From Sulfuritalea sp. (GTDB taxonomy: Bacteria > Pseudomonadota > Gammaproteobacteria > Burkholderiales > Rhodocyclaceae), in the NCBI GenBank assembly GCA_020853215.1, contig JADYZH010000187.1, positions 1 to 53,264 on the forward strand: 53,264 nt of DNA, written 5' to 3'. The notes beneath the pieces are model-generated. The model was not told the DNA's origin, made no database searches, and was given only the letters and a program-made list of their open reading frames with translations. Positions 28,301 through 34,454 of this stretch are shown here, in pieces (within the stretch, counting starts at the first letter, position 1; each line of letters opens with the position of its first letter). The position numbers were made by a program, and so were the translations under genes.

Positions 28301-28720
28301 TACGCCGAAGCGCGACAGCAGGGGCATCTGCCGCGCCAGCCCGGCGCAGAGCGCATCGATGGTGGTCAGGCGCAGCCGCCCCGGCTGCGTCTCGATGCGC
28401 CAGTCGCGCGCCGCCGAACGCGCCAGCGCCGCCCGCGCCAGATCGAAGGTGACGCGCTTGTGCGCGGCCTCGGGCGGCACGCCGCCGCGCGCGCGCTCCA
28501 GGCTTTCGGCGATGCGGCTGCGCATCTCGCCGGCGGCCTTGTTGGTGAAGGTGATGGCGACGATTTCCTCTGGCTCGTCGGCAACCGCCAGGAGGCGCAG
28601 GTAGCGCTGCGTCAGCAGCTCGGTCTTGCCGGCGCCGGCCGGCGCCTCGACGATGAAGGATTCCAGTTCGAGCGCGCGGCGGCGGCTGGCGTCGTCTTCG
28701 GCGAGGAGATCGGTAGTCAT
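25364..28720 (-). CDS. UvrD/AddA-type helicase with RecB-like nuclease domain
   Basis: 1118 residues. Superfamily 1A helicase motifs: Walker A EAPAGAGKTELLTQRYL (about residue 25), ITFTNKAAGEMRSR, LTTIDALC, Walker B LLVDEFQDTSP, VGDPMQSIYRFRKAEVGLFL, LMTIHKAKGLEFDTVIL and RVLYVAVTRA. The C-terminal nuclease has VGTLVHALLEMAA and WIIDYKTSDLG, a RecB/Cas4-type PD-(D/E)XK site. With the AddB-like protein it should resect double-strand breaks for recombination. Residues near 935-950 (AVAPAPTFFSGGEN) come from a copy of the dispersed repeat. The start overlaps the AddB-like gene's stop (ATGA). Confidence 0.93.
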   Translation of the reverse strand: MTTDLLAEDDASRRRALELESFIVEAPAGAGKTELLTQRYLRLLAVADEPEEIVAITFTNKAAGEMRSRIAESLERARGGVPPEAAHKRVTFDLARAALARSAARDWRIETQPGRLRLTTIDALCAGLARQMPLLSRFGVQPATVEDAGRHYREAARRALDHLEDGDEAEGYASAVAAALAWMDNDAERLIGLLVAMLARRDQWCPLLQSGAALDHPESAIAAALEEMLAEELASAVQTLGPAWQAPWMPLARFAAANLGEGALADWDRALSAQSEDLPRWRALAAFLLTLDDTPRKAVNVKNGFPAGREVKAQKDAMLAALAGLDADAVAALVRLRRLPAAQHEDDAIVRALVRLMKLAAAELWLVFREAGEVDFGELAARAIAALGDDMDPTELGLRLDWRIRHLLVDEFQDTSPTQVELLQRLTAGWQPGDGRTLFCVGDPMQSIYRFRKAEVGLFLRAKAQGIGGLPLTPLRLSRNNRACAPVVDWINAGFPPLFPAHDEPLRGEIGYRPFVATREDLPDAGVAVHALITEAGEGEDGEQLEAERVVAVIEAEWRADPARQIAVLVRARSHLVALAAAIRRHPAGWRYRAVEIEPLAERQAVQDLISLTRALHHRGDRLHWLAILRAPWCGLRLADLHTLAADDHDSTLWSLMADHARVARLSADGRCRLAHLREVMAEALAGQGLVSRRRWVEDAWKKLGGPACLGEGSQASDARAFFARLDELDAAGHFALDSLEEDMARLFAAADARADGRLQLMTIHKAKGLEFDTVILLGLQRATRPPDAPLLAWDSLPLQAGERLLAAPVNRRRRRGAGEPTLYDFLKGLEDERSANEAARVLYVAVTRAVRRLHLVAVASRREDGTLATPAANSLLARLWPAVEAEFSAAAVAPAPTFFSGGENASYFVPRLCRLAAPAIPVAWRAPPLPAAAAVREEVVDSLAADVGTLVHALLEMAATNPASWPLGAVAARRPGFERWLAGRGWPQAKARDGAERAARLLATTLSSADGRWLLRPRADAGAELAIARRGEGGRAETRVIDRSFVEDGVRWIIDYKTSDLGASADAARLAAHVEGYRPQLEAYAALFAGEGRPLRLAVFYVAHGILARLEYNPPDE
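26025..26035 (-). repeat. Dispersed GCGCCGACTTT repeat, copy 4 (inside the AddA-like gene)
   Basis: Exact core, sense with the gene, followed by extra T residues. The flanks GCCGTGGCGCCA before it and GCGGCGG after it match the tsaB copy over about 35 bases. It encodes A-P-T-F within VAPAPTFFSGG, in a linker before the nuclease domain. Confidence 0.65.
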
Positions 28721-31476
28721 TCGCCCTCTGCCTCGAACTGCTGTTGGCGCTCGGCCAGCCGCAGCAAAGGCTTCACATCGCAATACTGGAGATCGCTTTC
28801 CTTCTGGAACACCACGGCGGCGGTACCCTCCTTCACCTCGCGCGCGACTTCGCGGATGCGCTCGGCCCACAGCGCTCGCAGCGCCGCCCAGTCGGGAAAG
28901 TCGGCGCCGGGGAAACGGCGGCGCTGCTGGTCGAGCGTGGCGACGCCGGGCAGCAGGCCCGCATCCGCGGCGACGCCGAGGAAGGCAGGGGCCTCGCGCG
29001 TCACGCGCGCCAGCGCGACGGCGGCGACGGCGCGGTCGGGGAAGGCCAGCGCGGCATAAATCGGCAGCTGCGGCTCGGTGATGCGCGGGTCGGCCCAGGT
29101 TCTGGTCCGGTCGGCGCGCCCGCTCTTGTAATCGATGATGGCCAGCCGCCCGTCGCCGGGTTCGTCGCCGAGTTCATCGACTCTGTCGACCACCACCGTC
29201 ACCGGCAGGCCTTCGATGTCCAGGCGGTGGCGTTCCTCGCGCGCCAGCACGCGGAAGGGGCTGCGCGTCGCCTCGACCTCGAGCCACGTGGCCAGCAGTT
29301 CGCCCAGGCGCTTCGCCTCCAGCGCGCGCAGGCGCGGCGGCAGCGGCAGGACGGCGACGCGGTCGTGGTCGGCCAGCGCCAGCGCCACGACGCGGGCTAT
29401 CTCGGTGGCACGCAGCCCGTCATCCATGGCCAGCAGTTCGGCCAGCCCGCGCCCGACCCAGAAAGCCTCGAGCGCGGCATGCAGCAGCGAGCCGCGCGCC
29501 AGCGCGTCGAGGCCGAAAGTCAGCGCCGGCAATACGGTGGCACCGAGGCGGTATCGGTAGAAAGCCCAGGCCGGACAAGCCGCCTGCGCCGCCAGCAGGC
29601 CCGTGCCGCCGTGGATCTCCTCGTCGGCGCCAAGTGGCGGCGCCCGCGAATCATCGATGAGCTCCAGGGCGGCATCGTCGACGAGGTCCAGCGCAGATTC
29701 AACGATGGCTTCGTCCGTCGCATCCGGCACCGGCGTCATGACCAGAGCCAGTTCGTCGAGCAGCGGGCTGCGGCGCAAGGCCTTTTCGCCCTCCTGCAGC
29801 GACCACGAAAAGACCACCTCGGCGGCGCTGGCGCACCACAGCGCCTGGGTTTCGCGCGCGGCATCGGCCAGGCTGTCGGCGCGCGCGGCGGGAACTCCGG
29901 CGCGGCGCTGCAACTCCGCCGGCAGCAGCGGATTGGGGCGCGGTGCCGGCGGCCAGGCGCCTTCGTTGAGGCCGATCACCCAGAGGCCATCGACCGCTCC
30001 GGCCAGCGCCTCGTCGAGGCTGCAGACCTCGACGCGCGGCGCGCCGCGACGCCGCGCGCGCAAGGCGCGATCGCCGCACTGGCGGCGCAGTTGGCGCAGC
30101 GCCTCGTTGCGGTCGATGCGGCCGAGGATGGCATCAAGCGCAGTCAGGCCGGCGATCAATTCGTCCAGCGCGTCGGCGGCGGCGGCCTCCGCCGCCAGCA
30201 ACGGGCGCTGCCCTGGCCAGCCCAGGGCGGCGAGCAGTTGGCCGAAGGTCAGGCCCCAGGCCGATGGCGCCTGGCGGCGCGAGGCCGCGCGCACGGCCAC
30301 CAGCAGTGCATCGAGGCTTTGCTCCAGCCGCGGTGCGGGAACCCGAGCGGTGAGGCGGCCGACCGCCGCGCGTAGTTGTTCCAGTGTAGCCTCGGGCGGC
30401 AACTTCTCGCGCAGGCCGGCTTCGATGCGGGCGCGCGCATCGGCCTCGTCGATGTCGGCCGACCATCCCGGAGCGCAGAGCAAGGCGCCGAACTCCGCCT
30501 GCGCGATGCGGCGCGGCACGGCGTAGATCTGCAAGAGCGACAGCGCCGTGGCGACCAGGGGCTGCGCCGCCAGCGGTTCGCCGCCGACAAATTCGTAGTC
30601 GCGTTCCTGTGCCGCCCAGCCGGCGCCGACGGCCTCCCCATGCAGGGTATCGGCGAAGGCGGCGTCGAGCTGACGCCGCCGCGCCGGCAGTTCCGCCACG
30701 GCGATGCGCAAGCGCAGCCGCGCGTCACCCGCCGTCTGCAGGCGTTGCCGGGCCCAGCCCGCGGCGGCACGGCATTCGGCTTCCGCCTCGGCGCATTCGA
30801 TACCGCGCAAGTTCGCTTTGCCGCCGGCACCGAAGTCGACGCGGAACAGATCGACCCCGCGCTCTTCCAGCACCAGCAACAAGCGCGAGACCAGCGGGTC
30901 GGGCAGGACGAAGCCGGCCAGTCCGATACGCGCCGGCAGGCCGCCCAGCCCGCGTTCGACGCAGGCGATGCGCCAGGCCAGGATGTCGTCCATACCGCGC
31001 CAGCCGCCGGCGCGGCAGGCGGCCTCGACATCCTCGCGCCAGCGAAGGAAGGCGGCGTATTCGGCGCTGTGCCAAGCTGAGGGGACCTCGATGCGCCAGC
31101 AGCGCTGCAGGCTCGCCGCCTCCAGCGCCGCCAGTGCCAGGCCTTCGCCGTCGAACAGCCCGGCCGCCGCGCCGGTGTCGCGCGCGATCGCCAATTCCCA
31201 GAGATTGCGCTCCTGCACCTGGCCGAGGAAGCTGCCGGCGGCGGCATCCGGCGGAAGCTCGCCGGCAAGCAGGGCGCGCGACACCAGGTGGTCCAGCCAC
31301 AGCGCCGGCGTCGCGCTTTGCAGCGCGCGCCAGGTCGTCGCGCCGCGCGCGGCCTGCGCCTCGCCGTGGGCACGGCGCAGATCGGTGGCCAGCCGCGCCG
31401 TGGCGCAGAGCACCACCGGCTCGGGCCCGCCGGGCAGGTCGGCGAGCGCGATGACGGGCAGGTCGGGACGGATCAT
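28717..31476 (-). CDS. AddB-like PD-(D/E)XK nuclease family protein
   Basis: 919 residues, the proteobacterial AddB-like class often annotated as a probable DNA repair protein. The N-terminal region is an inactivated helicase-like fold with no Walker A. The nuclease domain near the C-terminus has GSLLHAALEAFW, LAIIDYKSGRADR and QLPIYAALA. Such nucleases normally carry a four-cysteine iron-sulfur staple: here the first cysteine (AACPAWAFYRYRLGA) is present, but the C-terminal block reads LQYCDVKPLLRL, where I would expect two further cysteines at the leucines. It overlaps the AddA-like gene downstream and lies 7 bases after a 40-codon membrane peptide gene. Confidence 0.88.
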   Translation of the reverse strand: MIRPDLPVIALADLPGGPEPVVLCATARLATDLRRAHGEAQAARGATTWRALQSATPALWLDHLVSRALLAGELPPDAAAGSFLGQVQERNLWELAIARDTGAAAGLFDGEGLALAALEAASLQRCWRIEVPSAWHSAEYAAFLRWREDVEAACRAGGWRGMDDILAWRIACVERGLGGLPARIGLAGFVLPDPLVSRLLLVLEERGVDLFRVDFGAGGKANLRGIECAEAEAECRAAAGWARQRLQTAGDARLRLRIAVAELPARRRQLDAAFADTLHGEAVGAGWAAQERDYEFVGGEPLAAQPLVATALSLLQIYAVPRRIAQAEFGALLCAPGWSADIDEADARARIEAGLREKLPPEATLEQLRAAVGRLTARVPAPRLEQSLDALLVAVRAASRRQAPSAWGLTFGQLLAALGWPGQRPLLAAEAAAADALDELIAGLTALDAILGRIDRNEALRQLRRQCGDRALRARRRGAPRVEVCSLDEALAGAVDGLWVIGLNEGAWPPAPRPNPLLPAELQRRAGVPAARADSLADAARETQALWCASAAEVVFSWSLQEGEKALRRSPLLDELALVMTPVPDATDEAIVESALDLVDDAALELIDDSRAPPLGADEEIHGGTGLLAAQAACPAWAFYRYRLGATVLPALTFGLDALARGSLLHAALEAFWVGRGLAELLAMDDGLRATEIARVVALALADHDRVAVLPLPPRLRALEAKRLGELLATWLEVEATRSPFRVLAREERHRLDIEGLPVTVVVDRVDELGDEPGDGRLAIIDYKSGRADRTRTWADPRITEPQLPIYAALAFPDRAVAAVALARVTREAPAFLGVAADAGLLPGVATLDQQRRRFPGADFPDWAALRALWAERIREVAREVKEGTAAVVFQKESDLQYCDVKPLLRLAERQQQFEAEGE
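28897..28907 (-). repeat. Dispersed GCGCCGACTTT repeat, copy 5 (inside the AddB-like gene)
   Basis: Exact core, sense with the gene, preceded by GCCGTTTCCCCG. It encodes G-A-D-F, a different reading frame from the tsaB and AddA copies. Confidence 0.5.
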
Positions 31477-31483
31477 GCGGTGG

Positions 31484-31606
31484 TCACCCCGCCAGCGGCA
31501 GCATCAGCGCGCCCAGGGCGCAGAGCGTGGTGGTGACGACGAACACGATGAGATCGGCGGGATGGGTTTGTGCGGCGGGCTTTTCGGCAGACGGTTTGGC
31601 AGACAT
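31484..31606 (-). CDS. Small single-span membrane protein, 40 residues
   Basis: A short frame with a near-ideal ribosome-binding site: AAGGAGG (31614-31620) seven bases before the ATG at 31606. The product has a polar N-terminal part (MSAKPSAEKPAAQTHPADL) and one hydrophobic helix (IVFVVTTTLCALGALMLPLA) ending in Gly. The stop lies 7 bases before the ATG of the AddB-like gene, so translation may be coupled. I do not recognise the family; a function in the nuclease complex or simply in controlling AddB translation are both possible. Confidence 0.65.
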   Translation of the reverse strand: MSAKPSAEKPAAQTHPADLIVFVVTTTLCALGALMLPLAG

Positions 31607-31652
31607 GGGGCTTCCTCCTTGACCATGGGGAGGAGTCTGCCGGAGGCGAGGC

Positions 31653-33008
31653 TCATGGCATGAGCCTGTCGGATGATGTTGCCGGATCGGGCGCCTGCAG
31701 TTCCGGCGCCTGCACCTCGCGCGGCAGGCTTTCCACCGGGGCGAGGTCGGCGATCTCGCGGTCCTCGCCGGCGACCTTGAGCTCGCGGAACTTGCGCGCC
31801 GAGACCAGGACGCGGGTTTCCAGCGAAGCCACCGACTTGTTGTAGGCGCCGACCGCCTCGCCGAGGTTCTTGCCGACCCGGCCCCAGTGCTCGGCCAGGG
31901 TGCCGAGGCGCTCGTAGAGTTCGCGCCCGAGCTGGCTGATGCGCTCGGCGTTCTCGGTCAGGGCCTGCTGGGTCCAGCCGTAGGCCACGGCGCGCAGGAG
32001 CGCGATCAGCGTGGTCGGCGTCGCCAGGATGACGCGCGAATCGACGCCGGCCTCGATCAGCGAGGGGTCGGCTTCCAGCGCGGCCGAGTAGAACATCTCG
32101 CCGGGCAGGAACAGCACGACGAAGTCCGGCGAGGGCTGGAACTGCTCCCAGTAAGACTTCTGCCCCAGCTTGCGCAAGTGGTCGCGCACCTGGCGCGCGT
32201 GGTCGGCGAGCTTGCGCTTCTTGCCCTCCTCGTCCGCCGCTTCGAGCGCGTCGAGGTAGGCGGCGAGCGGCGCCTTGGCGTCGACCACGATGTGCTTGCC
32301 GCCGGGCAGCCTGACGACCAGGTCGGGACGCAGGCGGCCCTCCTCGGTGTTGACGTTTTCCTGCTCGAAGAAATCGCAGTGGTCGAGCATGCCGGCCATC
32401 TCGACCACGCGCTTCAACTGCAGCTCACCCCAACGACCGCGCGTCTGCGGTGCACGCAGGGCCTTGACCAGGTTGCCGGTCTCGCCGCGCAACTGCTCCT
32501 GGCCGGTCGCCAGCGCCCGCACCTGCTCGGAGAGCGTCGCGTAGGCATCGCCGCGGGCCTTTTCCAGGCCGGTGATCTGCTGCTCGAATTTCTCCAGCGA
32601 GGCCTTCACCGGGGCGACCAGCTCGCCGATGGCCTGCTGGCGCTTTTCCAGTTCGCCTTTCGCCACCGACTGCTGTGCTTCGAGCGCGGCACGGGCGAGT
32701 TCGAGGAAGCTTTGGTTGTTCTGCGCCAGGGCATCGGCCGAGATCGCCTTGAAGGCGTCGGCAAACCCGCCCCGGGCGGCCTCGAGCGTGGCCTGGCGTT
32801 CGGCGAACAGCGCGCGTTCGCCTTCGAGTTCGCCTTGCAGCGTGGCGCACCGTACCGCCAGCGCCGACTTTTCATCGCGCAGGGCGGCGAGTTCGGTTTC
32901 GCGCTGCGCCAGCGCGGCGCGCACCTCCCTGACCCGCGCCGCGAAAACCACGGCGACCAGGCCGCCGCCGAGCAGCAGGCCGATGACGAGTGAGAAGGCT
33001 AGTTCCAT
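31653..33008 (-). CDS. rmuC: DNA recombination protein RmuC
   Basis: 451 residues. One N-terminal membrane helix (residues 4-23), a long coiled coil (about 25-185, Ala/Glu/Arg-rich), then the RmuC nuclease-like core with LKALRAPQTRGRWGELQLKR, RPDLVVRLPGGKHIVVDAKA and FVVLFLPGEMFYSAALE. By family knowledge it limits inversions at short inverted repeats and may be a membrane-anchored nuclease. The AddB/AddA genes follow in the same direction, about 47 bases downstream via the small membrane peptide, suggesting a recombination cluster. A palindrome (33023-33046) lies directly before the start codon. Confidence 0.94.
   Translation of the reverse strand: MELAFSLVIGLLLGGGLVAVVFAARVREVRAALAQRETELAALRDEKSALAVRCATLQGELEGERALFAERQATLEAARGGFADAFKAISADALAQNNQSFLELARAALEAQQSVAKGELEKRQQAIGELVAPVKASLEKFEQQITGLEKARGDAYATLSEQVRALATGQEQLRGETGNLVKALRAPQTRGRWGELQLKRVVEMAGMLDHCDFFEQENVNTEEGRLRPDLVVRLPGGKHIVVDAKAPLAAYLDALEAADEEGKKRKLADHARQVRDHLRKLGQKSYWEQFQPSPDFVVLFLPGEMFYSAALEADPSLIEAGVDSRVILATPTTLIALLRAVAYGWTQQALTENAERISQLGRELYERLGTLAEHWGRVGKNLGEAVGAYNKSVASLETRVLVSARKFRELKVAGEDREIADLAPVESLPREVQAPELQAPDPATSSDRLMP
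32861..32871 (+). repeat. Dispersed GCGCCGACTTT repeat, copy 6 (antisense inside rmuC)
   Basis: Exact core on the plus strand, preceded by ACCGCCA; rmuC reads the other strand here as K-S-A-L. It is the only copy opposite in sense to the gene that contains it. Confidence 0.45.
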
Positions 33009-33078
33009 AGGGAGAAGAGTATCACCGGCGGCAAGCTTGCCGGGTGAGCCCTTTTGGGTGATATTTCCGGCGTTGGCG

Positions 33079-33468
33079 TCATTCGTTGAACCCGCGTATC
33101 AGACGCCCCGCCTTCTTGGTCGGCCTTCCCTTGAGTCCGGCGCCGGGCACCGGGGCGAGCCGGCGCAGTTCCTCCGCCCGCCGGCGGCGCGCCACGCTTT
33201 TCGCCGTCTCTTCATAGAGCAGGCGCGCCTCGGGCGCCGGTCGGCGCTGATTGTTGAGCGCGCGCACGAGCACCGTCCAGCGCAGTTCGCCGGCGGCTAT
33301 TTCGAGTTCGTCACCGGCCCTGATCTCGCGCGCAGGTTTCACGATCTGTCCGTTCCAGCGCACCCGGCCGCCGTCAATGGCATCGGCCGCGAGGCTGCGC
33401 GTCTTGAAGAAACGTGCAGCCCAGAGCCACTTGTCGAGGCGCTGGCGCGACTCACCGGCGTCGGCCAT
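33079..33468 (-). CDS. hslR: RNA-binding S4-domain protein, Hsp15 (HslR)
   Basis: 129 residues. The S4 domain is at the N-terminus: RLDKWLWAARFFKTRSLAAD, then GGRVRWNGQIVKPAREIRAG. A basic C-terminal tail (ARRRRAEELRRL and GRPTKKAGRLIRGF) is typical of Hsp15. The E. coli protein binds stalled 50S subunits that carry a nascent chain and helps recycle them. rmuC starts 70 bases downstream in the same direction. Confidence 0.93.
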   Translation of the reverse strand: MADAGESRQRLDKWLWAARFFKTRSLAADAIDGGRVRWNGQIVKPAREIRAGDELEIAAGELRWTVLVRALNNQRRPAPEARLLYEETAKSVARRRRAEELRRLAPVPGAGLKGRPTKKAGRLIRGFNE

Positions 33469-33502
33469 CAGGCGCTCGGCCCGGCGCGCGCGAGGCTGCC
33501 GA

Positions 33503-33952
33503 CTAAACCGCGGCCTCTTCGCGCTTTCGGCGCGAGGTGGTCATCACCATTGCCTCGCCGTCGATCACCACCTTGTCCAGTACGGTGCACACGGTGTCCA
33601 GTACGACACGGGATTTTTCGGCAAGGACCTCCCTGACCGTGACCCGCGCATGCACGGTGTCGCCGATGCGCACCGGAGCGCGAAAGCGCAGGGACTGGCT
33701 GAGGTAGACCACGCCGGGGCCCGGCAGCTGGTTGCCGAGCACCGCGGACAGCAGGCTGGCGCTCAGCATGCCGTGGGCAATACGGCCACCAAACGGCGTC
33801 GTCCGTGCATATTCCTCGTCCATGTGCACGGCGTTGAAGTCGGTGGACACGCCGGCGAAGAGGACGATGTCCGCATCGGTGATGGTCTTGGTGGTTTCGG
33901 CGCTCATGCCGACCTTCATGTCTTCGATGTCATAACCATTGCGCGGGTTCAT
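33503..33952 (-). CDS. MaoC-like (R)-specific enoyl-CoA hydratase
   Basis: 149 residues, single hot-dog domain. The hydratase-2 motif is present: DFNAVHMDEEYARTTPFGG gives the catalytic Asp and His, followed by RIAHGMLSASLLSAVLG. PhaJ-type enzymes hydrate trans-2-enoyl-CoA to (R)-3-hydroxyacyl-CoA, feeding PHA synthesis or the fatty acid and lipid pathways. No PHA genes are nearby, so the pathway is unclear. AAAGGA eight bases before the ATG is the ribosome-binding site. Confidence 0.88.
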   Translation of the reverse strand: MNPRNGYDIEDMKVGMSAETTKTITDADIVLFAGVSTDFNAVHMDEEYARTTPFGGRIAHGMLSASLLSAVLGNQLPGPGVVYLSQSLRFRAPVRIGDTVHARVTVREVLAEKSRVVLDTVCTVLDKVVIDGEAMVMTTSRRKREEAAV

Positions 33953-33989
33953 TGCCGTCCTTTCGGTGGGTTGGATGTGCCGGCCCGTA

Positions 33990-34361
33990 TCAGGCCGTAT
34001 TGCCAGCGTTCACTGCGGCCCTCAGTTGCCGCAGCAATTCCTCGATCTGTGCCGACAGCGAGAGGTAGGCGACGATGGCCGGGTCGGTCAGGACAAGGAC
34101 GGATCCCGACCTGAGTTCGTCCGCGATCGCCTTCGACTGGCGATGGAACTCCTCGTGGACCGGAAGCAACCTTGCGGCTGCGGCATGCCCTGCCAGTTCG
34201 TCGGCATTGGCCGCCAGCCACTTACCCAGGCTGCAACTCGCGGCATCGCCGATCGGCGCGGTGTCGTAATCCTCGCCCTGGACGCTGCCCAGCGCGATCT
34301 GGAATCTCATTTTCCAGGCTCGGTGCCTGTCCAGTGCATTGTCGAAATCGAAGGACTGCAT
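33990..34361 (-). CDS. Stand-alone CZB (chemoreceptor zinc-binding) domain protein
   Basis: 123 residues, predicted all-helical. The CZB zinc ligands are in place: H13 in HRAWKMRF, C43 in CSLGKWL, H69 and H73 in HEEFHRQS. CZB domains usually sit at the end of chemoreceptors or diguanylate cyclases and sense zinc or oxidants such as hypochlorite through the Cys-Zn centre. Here the domain stands alone, so it would have to signal to a partner or buffer zinc. A metal-transporter homologue is encoded directly upstream (93-base gap, with a possible TAGAAT -10 at 34393-34398). Confidence 0.85.
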   Translation of the reverse strand: MQSFDFDNALDRHRAWKMRFQIALGSVQGEDYDTAPIGDAASCSLGKWLAANADELAGHAAAARLLPVHEEFHRQSKAIADELRSGSVLVLTDPAIVAYLSLSAQIEELLRQLRAAVNAGNTA

Positions 34362-34454
34362 TGCGGCTCTCTCGCTGTCATCAAGTCGGGAAATTCTACC
34401 CCCTTGCGGTCCGAAATAACCCGTTCGACCGCGGCGGCGCGGATCGGCTGCGCA

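Noticed and set aside
33023-33046. Palindrome before rmuC as an intrinsic terminator of the Hsp15 gene
   Set aside because: The stem is good but no T-run follows; at most it is a leader hairpin in front of rmuC.
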